Source of the DNA: Paenibacillus sp. Soil766
GTDB lineage: Bacteria > Bacillota > Bacilli > Paenibacillales > NBRC-103111
Length of the DNA stretch: 51,837 nt
Direction: 5' to 3'
NCBI RefSeq assembly: GCF_001428105.1
Contig: NZ_LMSJ01000004.1
Location: 42-51,878, forward strand
The notes under the pieces were generated by a model. It worked only from the letters and a program-made list of their open reading frames with translations, did no database searches and was not told the DNA's origin. The position numbers were made by a program, and so were the translations under genes. Positions 33,392 through 40,574 of this stretch are shown piece by piece. Each line of letters starts with the position of its first letter. The first letter of the stretch is position 1.

Positions 33392-34399
33392 ATGAAATGG
33401 AGAGTTCCCGCACCAACCCTTATCTTAGTGGCAGCACCTTTTGCGATCGTGTTAACGATCGTGCTGTCCATAACCTATGGGGCGAAAAGCATTGATATCA
33501 GCCGTATCATTGAGGCTTTTGTGCATTTTGATTCGGGGAATGTCGATCATCAAATTATTATGCATGCTAGACTCCCTAGGGTTATAGGGGCGCTGCTCGT
33601 CGGCGCTTTCCTGGCGGTGTCGGGCGCTCTCATGCAGGGGATGACCAGGAATTATCTGGCATCCCCTTCAATCATGGGCATATCTGATGGCTCGGCATTT
33701 GCAGTTACCGTATGTATGGTCATTGCACCTTATTCCTCGATGATGGCTATGATTATGGCCTCTTTTGCTGGCTCGGCGTTAAGCATTGTTATTGTATTCG
33801 GGCTAGCTTCACTGCTGCCTGGGGGATTGTCACCTGTACGATTAGCGATTCTAGGCACGTTGATAGGGACATTTCTGAGCAGTGTGTCAGCGGCGATCGC
33901 GATGTATTTCCAAGTATCCCAAAATATTAGCTTCTGGTATAACGCACGTCTACATCAATTGGACCCGAAGCTGATTATGCTGGCGGTTCCTTTTGCTGTC
34001 GTAGGCTTGGGGCTCGCTTTTTGGATGTCCAAGTCGGTGACGATTTTCTCATTAGGGGATGAAATCGCCGTATCGTTAGGGCAGAAAACGACGCAAGTGA
34101 AGCTATTAACGACATTAAGTGTTGTGTTGCTGACAGGTATTTCCGTGGCTATTGCAGGTAAAATAGGATTCGTCGGCCTACTCGTACCTCATATTACTCG
34201 TTTTCTAACGGGGATCGATTACAAATGGATTATTCCGTGTTCGGCTGTGATCGGTGCTGTATTCTTAGGGCTGTGTGATGTGCTAAGCCGCTTCCTCAAC
34301 TATCCATTCGAGATGCCGATCGGCGTCGTTACCGCAATACTCGGTGTTCCGTTCTTCCTCTATCTCATCCGTACGCGAGGAGGGGAGTCTCATCGTTAA
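33392..34399 (+). CDS. FecCD-type ferric siderophore permease (FeuB-like)
   Basis: 335 residues from ATG 33392, about ten helices. Family marks: RLPRVIGALLVGAFLAVSGALMQG, the GxxGF-type loop GKIGFVGLLVPHITR (contact to the ATPase) and the GVPFFLYLI end. It is the first of a heterodimeric pair and starts 10 bp after the binding-protein gene. Confidence 0.93.
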   Translation: MKWRVPAPTLILVAAPFAIVLTIVLSITYGAKSIDISRIIEAFVHFDSGNVDHQIIMHARLPRVIGALLVGAFLAVSGALMQGMTRNYLASPSIMGISDGSAFAVTVCMVIAPYSSMMAMIMASFAGSALSIVIVFGLASLLPGGLSPVRLAILGTLIGTFLSSVSAAIAMYFQVSQNISFWYNARLHQLDPKLIMLAVPFAVVGLGLAFWMSKSVTIFSLGDEIAVSLGQKTTQVKLLTTLSVVLLTGISVAIAGKIGFVGLLVPHITRFLTGIDYKWIIPCSAVIGAVFLGLCDVLSRFLNYPFEMPIGVVTAILGVPFFLYLIRTRGGESHR

Positions 34400-35420
34400 A
34401 AGAAGTGATCGCTATTACGTGTTCCAGGTATTGTTGGGGATAGGGCTTCTGCTCTTAACGGCTTATATCTCTCTGACGAATGGGGCCTTCGATATCACAT
34501 TGAAGGATGTGTTTAAGACTCTGTTGCGGATTGATCCGCAGCATGATTATGATCTGGTGATTTTGGAGTTTCGACTCCCACGTATCGTCATTGCCCTGTT
34601 GGTGGGGATGGGGTTAGGGATGGCGGGAACCGTTGTGCAGAGCTTGACTAGGAACAACTTGGCCGATCCTGGTATCCTGGGTATCAACGCGGGAGCGGGG
34701 ATGGCAATGGTCATCTTCTTGTTTTTCTTTCAAGGGAAGGTGAAAGGAACGAGCTGGGGGGCAATACTGGCCATGCCTGTTGTTGGCTTGGTAGGTGGCC
34801 TGGGCGCAGCGCTTCTGATCTATGTCTTCTCCCAGAAGAATGGGAGACTAGACTCGCAGCGGCTTCTGCTTACAGGGATTGCGATTGCATCGGGCTTATC
34901 CGCAGTGACGGTGTTCATTACGCTCAAAATGAATGCCAAAGATTTCGAGATGGCTGCCGTCTGGGTATCCGGCAGCATCTATAGCGCGAACTGGAAGTAT
35001 ATCCTCTCCATGCTGCCATGGTTGATCGTATTGACGCCAGTTCTGATCTGGCGATCGCTGGTGCTGGATGTGTTCCAGCTAACCGAGGAGAGCGTCCGCG
35101 GACTCGGCGCAGCCGTGGACAAAGAGAAAGCGATCCTGCTGCTAAGCAGTATCGGTATTGTTAGTGCCTGCGTATCCGTCTCCGGCGGCATCGGGTTCAT
35201 TGGCCTCATGGCGCCGCATATCGCACGCCGACTCGTCGGCATCACGCATCGCAGGCTGCTGCCGGTCAGCGCGATTGTTGGCGCGCTCTTGGTGATGATC
35301 TCCGATTTCATCGCCAAAATGGCGTTCGCGCCGGTGGAGATGCCCGTCGGCGTCGTCATCGCCATCATTGGCGTGCCGTACTTCGTTTGGCTGCTGTATC
35401 GGAATAAGCATCGCCGATAA
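34392..35420 (+). CDS. FecCD-type ferric siderophore permease (FeuC-like), unclear start
   Basis: 342 residues if started at ATC 34392, the position served by a strong GAGGAGGGG site (34377-34385). The nearest normal start, GTG 34344, has no ribosome site and lies 56 bp inside the previous gene. The protein has about ten helices with FRLPRIVIALLVGMGLGMAGTVVQ, GGIGFIGLMAPHIARR and GVPYFVWLL. It pairs with the preceding permease. No ATP-binding subunit follows; a shared ATPase elsewhere in the genome must serve, as YusV does for Feu in B. subtilis. Confidence 0.9.
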   Translation: MVKRSDRYYVFQVLLGIGLLLLTAYISLTNGAFDITLKDVFKTLLRIDPQHDYDLVILEFRLPRIVIALLVGMGLGMAGTVVQSLTRNNLADPGILGINAGAGMAMVIFLFFFQGKVKGTSWGAILAMPVVGLVGGLGAALLIYVFSQKNGRLDSQRLLLTGIAIASGLSAVTVFITLKMNAKDFEMAAVWVSGSIYSANWKYILSMLPWLIVLTPVLIWRSLVLDVFQLTEESVRGLGAAVDKEKAILLLSSIGIVSACVSVSGGIGFIGLMAPHIARRLVGITHRRLLPVSAIVGALLVMISDFIAKMAFAPVEMPVGVVIAIIGVPYFVWLLYRNKHRR

Positions 35421-35432
35421 AAGGGAAGTTGT

Positions 35433-35465
35433 ACCGCCCCTGGGAGGGGGCGGTTTGTGTTGTTT
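35433..35465 (+). terminator. Terminator after the permease genes
   Basis: ACCGCCCC pairs with GGGGCGGT around TGGGAGG-type loop, followed by TTTGTGTTGTTT. Confidence 0.75.
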
Positions 35466-35518
35466 GGGGGCGGAGCTGGGTGAGCGAGTTGGCAGGGAGC
35501 AGGGCATGGCAGAGCAGA

Positions 35519-35710
35519 TTAGATGGATTTCCTACAGCTAATGTTTCGGAAAACTACGCTTTCTAGCAAACAGATGGATTTTATGTAGCTAATTTCCGCT
35601 GAAATTGCGGATATCACTGAGATCAGCAGAAATAGATGTAGGAAATCCAGTTAAATATGAATATTCTCTTAAGGAAATTCATAGAATTTAAATGGAGTTT
35701 TTACAGTTAA
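35519..35710. repeat. Array of four ~22-bp imperfect palindromes (array 2)
   Basis: Units at 35519-35541, 35571-35592, 35633-35654 (inverted) and 35688-35710, spaced 52-62 bp. They share TAGATGGATTT or TAACTGGATTT cores and AGCTAA/AGTTAA ends with the array at 21970-22158. This is the same repeat family in the same number and spacing at another intergenic site. Confidence 0.8.
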
Positions 35711-35740
35711 TCCTCCTCTGCAGGTAAGGGGGAGCAAAAC

Positions 35741-36000
35741 CAAACTAGCTACTTGGACCATATCATCCCACCAACTGAGCACTCAAACGCACCTCATTAT
35801 CACTAACCAACAAACTAGCTACTAGTGCCTGCCATCCCCACCGTCACAGCCTCCAAACGCACCTTATTCATGCCAACATCAGACAAGCTACTTTGAACTC
35901 ATGCTCCCACCAACACAGTGTTCCCAAAGTATGCTATTATCGTCAACGGCCAACTAGCTGCCACCCCAACACAGCTTTCCAAATCACCTCTATAGGTGTC
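35741..36000. repeat. Degenerate ~70-bp tandem repeat in a G-poor tract
   Basis: Copies begin at about 35741, 35811, 35880 and 35950, each with AACTAGCTAC or a close variant, then CCCACC and (copies 1-2) CAAACGCACCT. Spacing of the AGCT core is 70, 69 and 70 bp. The tract is G-poor on the plus strand. No protein frame explains it. The rest of the gap to 36172 holds only a small AACCAA/TTGGTT hairpin. Confidence 0.7.
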
Positions 36001-36172
36001 CATTGCCTCTAGAGGGATATCGGTCAGATCGGCATAATCCCCACCGAGAGGGGGAATTCAACGCTTTCCACATCTCGATCAACCAACCTCCTTGGTTAAC
36101 CTGAACATTCTCCATTTCATTATGTGGATATTATTCATGGTCGCTGTGTTTACCATCCTCTATAATCAAAAA

Positions 36173-36187
36173 TGAGAATGATCATCA
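36173..36187 (+). promoter_or_regulatory. Fur box before the esterase gene
   Basis: TGAGAATGATCATCA, two mismatches to the 7-1-7 consensus, behind CTATAATC, about 85 bp before the start. Iron control of the esterase is likely. Confidence 0.7.
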
Positions 36188-36270
36188 ACTAATTTTCGTA
36201 ATTGCTCCATAACCAGACGAGATCCAGCCTGATCATTGCCCTGAAACAAGAAAAGAAGAGAGGAAACCTA

Positions 36271-37143
36271 ATGACACGATTACCCGATCCATCCATTGAG
36301 ACCCCTACACCTTCGAGTGAAGTTGTCCGTCAGTCTTTTACATTACCGAACACAGAACAATATCTTCTTCATAGCGCTACAAGAGAGCAGCCCTATCAAA
36401 TTTACGTATTCAAGCCTTCGCAAGAAGCACCGCTAGAAGGATTCCCAGTCATCTATTTGCTGGATGCGAATGCGATTTTTGCCACGATGGTTGAAGCGCT
36501 GCGTGTACAATCACGAATCCCTGAGAAGACAGGTGTCTATCCAGCAGTCGTGGTAGGAATTGGTTATCCGACGGAGGAGCCGTTCGATTCCTCGCGATTT
36601 TATGATTTTACGATGCCAACACCCCAAGAAGTGCTGGATGCTTTACCTGTACGGAACAAAGATGCTGCCCGGCCACAGCTAGGAGGCGCAGATGCATTCC
36701 GAGCCTTTATTGAGCAGGAACTCAAACCGCGCATCGAACGCGATTATCCAATTAATACGAAGCAGCAAGCAATTTTTGGTCATTCATTGGGTGGGCTTTT
36801 CGTGCTGCAAACGCTGTTCACACAGCCTCAAACGTACCAGACCTACATAGCTGGCAGCCCATCAATTCACTGGAATAAGGTTATTCTGAAAGAACAGGAA
36901 GATCAATACACGGCTAATCTCGGCTTCACACAGTCGAACCATAAGCTGCTCATCACCACTGGAGAACTGGAGCAGGGGCACCCAAGTAACATGAATGAGA
37001 ATGCAAGAGAACTGTATGAGCGCCTCGCGCTTTTACCAAGAGAGAAGCTCCATGCGGACTTTTACGAGTTTGAAGGGGAAGGGCATGTTTCAGTACTTCC
37101 TGGGTTGGTCAGTCGTGCTGTTCGCTTTATGCGAAGGGCTTAA
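36271..37143 (+). CDS. BesA/IroE-like siderophore esterase
   Basis: 290 residues from ATG 36271 (AGAGGAA upstream), the length of B. subtilis BesA (about 289). Esterase D-like alpha/beta hydrolase: FPVIYLLDANAIF, nucleophile elbow GHSLGG, and a C-terminal EGEGHVSV with the catalytic His. BesA cleaves the trilactone of ferric bacillibactin in the cytoplasm to free the iron. The gene follows the btr-feuABC-like genes as in B. subtilis. The siderophore built by the next operon should contain amide bonds, not a trilactone, so this enzyme probably serves imported bacillibactin/enterobactin-type compounds. Confidence 0.85.
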   Translation: MTRLPDPSIETPTPSSEVVRQSFTLPNTEQYLLHSATREQPYQIYVFKPSQEAPLEGFPVIYLLDANAIFATMVEALRVQSRIPEKTGVYPAVVVGIGYPTEEPFDSSRFYDFTMPTPQEVLDALPVRNKDAARPQLGGADAFRAFIEQELKPRIERDYPINTKQQAIFGHSLGGLFVLQTLFTQPQTYQTYIAGSPSIHWNKVILKEQEDQYTANLGFTQSNHKLLITTGELEQGHPSNMNENARELYERLALLPREKLHADFYEFEGEGHVSVLPGLVSRAVRFMRRA

Positions 37144-37222
37144 GTTAAGGCAAGCATAGCAATGCGGCCCCATCTCGGATCCTGTCCTTCATGCTATGGC
37201 AGGAAATATTTCTATTTTCGAA

Positions 37223-37270
37223 AAAAGCCCGATATCTAGCGCTTAGGCGTGAAGAGATACCGGGCTTTTC
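37223..37270 (+). terminator. Terminator after the esterase gene
   Basis: AAAAGCCCGATATCT pairs with AGATACCGGGCTTTT (one bulge) across a 16-nt loop, followed by TTTTC. Confidence 0.8.
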
Positions 37271-37338
37271 AGCTTAAAAATTTCAAAGTTTAGCAGTACC
37301 TGTATAACGATCATCTCGTTTTATAATCGCGCATAAAT

Positions 37339-37367
37339 TGATAATGGGAATCATTATCACTAATAAA
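37339..37367 (+). promoter_or_regulatory. Upstream Fur-controlled promoter of the siderophore operon or of a leader RNA
   Basis: Fur box GATAATGGGAATCATTATC (37340-37358), 17 of 19 matches to the classic consensus. It lies over TTGATA (37339-37344), a 17-bp spacer and TAATAA (37362-37367). The operon start is more than 300 bp further on. Confidence 0.65.
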
Positions 37368-37434
37368 TGTTAAATCAAGGGAAAATAATTGTCAACTACC
37401 AATTTTTTCAGGGAGCTGTGTAGGGGGAGGACAT

Positions 37435-37552
37435 TTGGATTGCATCGGGCATGATGGGGGAGTGTTTCACTATTCTAAAAGGTTACGGAAGCTCGAAAAA
37501 TGAAGGTCACTCCCCGTATGACTGCACACTTTGTTCGGTCATAGGTCAATAA
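37435..37552 (+). other. Possible leader with two small overlapping frames
   Basis: Between the two Fur promoters a strong AGGGGGAGG (37422-37430) precedes TTG 37435, which opens a 22-codon frame (DCIGHDGGVFHYSKRLRKLEK) ending at 37503. ATG 37451 in another frame opens 33 codons ending in DCTLCSVIGQ at 37552. GGGGAGTG near 37457 can pair with CACTCCCC near 37508. Either frame may be chance; no known leader RNA is recognised. Confidence 0.3.
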
Positions 37553-37570
37553 AAAAGAAAAAATATAGGG

Positions 37571-37599
37571 TTGCATTGATAATGATTATCATTTACAAT
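37571..37599 (+). promoter_or_regulatory. Main Fur-controlled promoter of the siderophore operon
   Basis: TTGCAT (37571-37576) and TACAAT (37594-37599) are 17 bp apart, and the spacer holds a perfect Fur box TGATAATGATTATCA (37577-37591). Iron-loaded Fur would block polymerase directly. Confidence 0.92.
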
Positions 37600-37693
37600 G
37601 GCGATGTAAGTTGTGTAAATTATTACCAACCTCTTCAACAGAATTGAGCAAGTCATTTCATGATCATTTTCCCAAAGGAGGAACAGTCCATTT

Positions 37694-39055
37694 ATGAAGG
37701 GCAATGCGATATATCTTGAAAGTCAGAGGAGGAGGGAATCTAATGCACGAACATATCCTCGCAAAATCCCGATTGCAATTACAGAGGCCAGAGGTATTCA
37801 GGTAAAAGATGCAGATGGCCGAACCTATTACGATTGTCTGGCAGGAGCAGGAACACTTGCCTTAGGCCACAATCATCCGGTCGTAATCGAGGCGATGAAA
37901 GCCGTGTTAACGACAGGTTTGCCGTTGCACACGCTGGATCTGACTACGCCGGTTAAAGAGAATTTTGTAGATGAGCTCTTTGATATACTGCCAGTTGAAT
38001 TTGCCCAGAATGCCCGTATTCAATTTTGTGGACCCACAGGAGCAGATGCCGTGGAAGCAGCGATGAAGCTGGTTAAGACGGCAACGGGAAGAAGCGGGAT
38101 GATGTCTTTCCATGGGGGATATCACGGGATGACCAGCGGTGCGCTTAGCTTGACAGGTAACCTGGGTCCGAAACGCCATGTGGGCGGATTGTTGCCAGGT
38201 ACGCAATTTTTGCCATATCCGTATGATTATCGCTGTCCATTTGGTATTGGAGGAGAGCAAGGCCACCAAATTGGCAGCCGCTATATTGAACACTTGTTAG
38301 ACGATCCAGAAAGTGGCGTGCTGTCACCTGCAGGCATGATTATGGAGTTAGTGCAGGGTGAGGGCGGTGTGATTCCAGCACCTCATGCATGGGCCAGAGA
38401 AATTCGTAGAATGACGAAAGAACGGGAGATTCCTTTAATCATTGACGAAGTACAGTCAGGAATCGGCCGAACTGGCCGGATGTTTGCGTTCGAACATGCG
38501 GGCATTATTCCTGATGTGATCGTGATCTCCAAAGCTATAGGTGGAGGTCTGCCGTTGTCGGTCATCGTGTATCGCGAAGAACTGGACAAATGGGAGCCTG
38601 GGGCACATGCAGGTACATTCCGTGGCAATCAGTTAGCCATGGCTGCTGGTGCGGCAACGCTGCGGATCATTCGGGAAGAACGGCTGGTTGAACATGCGGC
38701 AGTCGTTGGTGAACGGCTCTGCAAGCATTTAGAGCAAACTAGATCGGCTGTGAGATGTATCGGTCAAGTCAGAGGAAGAGGGTTAATGGTCGGTGCTGAG
38801 ATTGTGGACACCGAACGAGAAGCTGACCGAATCGGCAGCTATCCAGCTAATCCAGAGTTGGCTCGTGAAATTCAACAGCAATGTCTGCGGCGTGGACTCA
38901 TCCTAGAACTTGGAGGACGTCATGGAAGCGTTGTTCGTTTCCTGCCGCCACTTAATGTAACAGAACAAGAGATTGACCGGATTGCCGAAATTTTCCACGA
39001 GGCCGTTATGGCAGCAGAACGTCAGTCGCTAAGTCTTCAGGGGGTACTTGGGTGA
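37694..39055 (+). CDS. Diaminobutyrate--2-oxoglutarate aminotransferase (RhbA/Dat-like)
   Basis: 453 residues; AAAGGAGGAA upstream. Class III PLP aminotransferase: GGYHGMT, LIIDEVQSGIGRTG, and the PLP lysine in VISKAIGGGLPLS. The N-terminal YPRKIPIAI and HTLDLTTPVK pattern is that of L-2,4-diaminobutyrate aminotransferases, which turn aspartate semialdehyde into diaminobutyrate with glutamate as donor. It is the first gene of the siderophore operon, as rhbA is in rhizobactin 1021 synthesis. It overlaps the next gene by 4 bp. Confidence 0.92.
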   Translation: MKGNAIYLESQRRRESNARTYPRKIPIAITEARGIQVKDADGRTYYDCLAGAGTLALGHNHPVVIEAMKAVLTTGLPLHTLDLTTPVKENFVDELFDILPVEFAQNARIQFCGPTGADAVEAAMKLVKTATGRSGMMSFHGGYHGMTSGALSLTGNLGPKRHVGGLLPGTQFLPYPYDYRCPFGIGGEQGHQIGSRYIEHLLDDPESGVLSPAGMIMELVQGEGGVIPAPHAWAREIRRMTKEREIPLIIDEVQSGIGRTGRMFAFEHAGIIPDVIVISKAIGGGLPLSVIVYREELDKWEPGAHAGTFRGNQLAMAAGAATLRIIREERLVEHAAVVGERLCKHLEQTRSAVRCIGQVRGRGLMVGAEIVDTEREADRIGSYPANPELAREIQQQCLRRGLILELGGRHGSVVRFLPPLNVTEQEIDRIAEIFHEAVMAAERQSLSLQGVLG

Positions 39056-40572
39056 ACAGGGAATTCGCATCCGACTTTTTAAACATAACGGTGGAGAGTC
39101 AAACTCTCTTTCGTAAGCATATGCACGCAACGGTTGAGGTGCTCATTCGCGATTTCGCAGCATCGGAGAAGCCTTACAGCGGGGCTGCGCCACAGGATTT
39201 GGCAGCGGCCTTTCGCAATCGTCAGGTGTGTCCCGAGCAGGGCGTTAGCATGGAGGAACTGCTTTATTTCATTGGCACTACCGTGGTGAAACACGCAGCA
39301 GTTGTGAATCACCCTGCGTGTGTGGCACACCTTCATTGCCCGCCGCTTCAAGCATCACTAATGGCGGAGACACTGCTGGCAACACTGAATCAATCTATGG
39401 ATTCTTGGGATCAGAGTATGTCGGCAACCATGCTGGAAGAAGAAATGATTGGTTGGTTATGTGAGCTGTTCGGCTATAACAAGGGCGTTGGCGATGGGGT
39501 ATTCACCAGCGGGGGAACGCAGTCTAACTTCATGGGCCTACTGCTAGCTAGGGATCATTATGCCTATACGAAATGGAACTGGAATGTGCAACAGTGGGGC
39601 TTACCTCCACAGGGTGACCGCCTGCGAATTCTATGTTCGGAAGCGGCCCATTTTACAGTCAAGCAATCGGCGGCTCTGTTAGGTTTGGGACAACATGCGG
39701 TCATTACGATCCCTGTAGATTCGCTCGGGCAAATGCAATCTCATGTTCTTGAACATACAATCAATCGTTTGCTTCAAGATGAATTGCTTCCGTTTGCATT
39801 AGTGGCTACAGCCGGCACAACGGACTTCGGCAGCATCGATCCACTGCCTGAGCTTGCAGTACTTGCACATAAACACAGTATTTGGTTTCACATCGATGCA
39901 GCCTATGGTGGTGCGCTTGCTTTAAGCGATAAACACGCCAACTTGCTAGAGGGAATTGCCTTAGCAGACTCGATTACCGTTGATTTCCATAAAATGTTTT
40001 ATCAGCCGATCAGCTGCGGAGCATTCTTATTGCGGGATTCGGCGAACTATCGCTATTTACAGCTGAACGCCGACTATTTAAATCCGCAAGAAGACGATCA
40101 GGCAGGGGTGCCTAATCTTGTGGGCAAGTCCATTCAGACAACGCGGAGGTTTGATGCTCTGAAGCTGTACATGTCACTGCAGCACCTGGGTCGTAAAAGG
40201 TTCGCGGCAATGATAGATTACACGATGCAGCTCGCACGCCACACTGCGGAACAAATACGGCAAGTGAAAGCACTCGAACTGTTGGCGGAACCGACTTTAA
40301 ATGCTGTCGTTTTCCGTTACATACCCACAACCGAGTTGGCGAGTACTGAGGTGGATGCGTTAAATCATCGTATTCGAGATCGTCTCCTTGAGCGTGGTAT
40401 TGCCGTTATTGCTCGAACGAAAGCGAAGGAAAAAGCATGTTTGAAGTTTACGCTGCTTAATCCGTTAACCACACCGCAGGATACTGCTGATATTTTGACT
40501 CATGTCGTACGCATGGGTATGGAATTAGAACAACAATATGTGATTGAGCAGCATGCTCTGAGGGGAGTTTAA
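39052..40572 (+). CDS. L-2,4-diaminobutyrate decarboxylase (RhbB/Ddc-like)
   Basis: 506 residues, GTG start overlapping the previous stop (GTGA). Group II PLP decarboxylase: GVFTSGGTQSNFMGLL, WFHIDAAYGGAL and the PLP lysine in SITVDFHKMFYQP. It makes 1,3-diaminopropane from diaminobutyrate. Together with the preceding aminotransferase this supplies the diamine used in schizokinen and rhizobactin 1021. Confidence 0.92.
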   Translation: MNREFASDFLNITVESQTLFRKHMHATVEVLIRDFAASEKPYSGAAPQDLAAAFRNRQVCPEQGVSMEELLYFIGTTVVKHAAVVNHPACVAHLHCPPLQASLMAETLLATLNQSMDSWDQSMSATMLEEEMIGWLCELFGYNKGVGDGVFTSGGTQSNFMGLLLARDHYAYTKWNWNVQQWGLPPQGDRLRILCSEAAHFTVKQSAALLGLGQHAVITIPVDSLGQMQSHVLEHTINRLLQDELLPFALVATAGTTDFGSIDPLPELAVLAHKHSIWFHIDAAYGGALALSDKHANLLEGIALADSITVDFHKMFYQPISCGAFLLRDSANYRYLQLNADYLNPQEDDQAGVPNLVGKSIQTTRRFDALKLYMSLQHLGRKRFAAMIDYTMQLARHTAEQIRQVKALELLAEPTLNAVVFRYIPTTELASTEVDALNHRIRDRLLERGIAVIARTKAKEKACLKFTLLNPLTTPQDTADILTHVVRMGMELEQQYVIEQHALRGV

Positions 40573-40574
40573 TC

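Noticed and set aside
35741..36000. CRISPR array or protein repeat region
   Set aside because: The 70-bp periodic similarity covers the whole unit without unique spacers, and all frames are broken.
36271..37143. Esterase acting on the product of the following operon
   Set aside because: The predicted product is joined by amide bonds; the enzyme resembles trilactone hydrolases, so it fits imported triscatecholates better.
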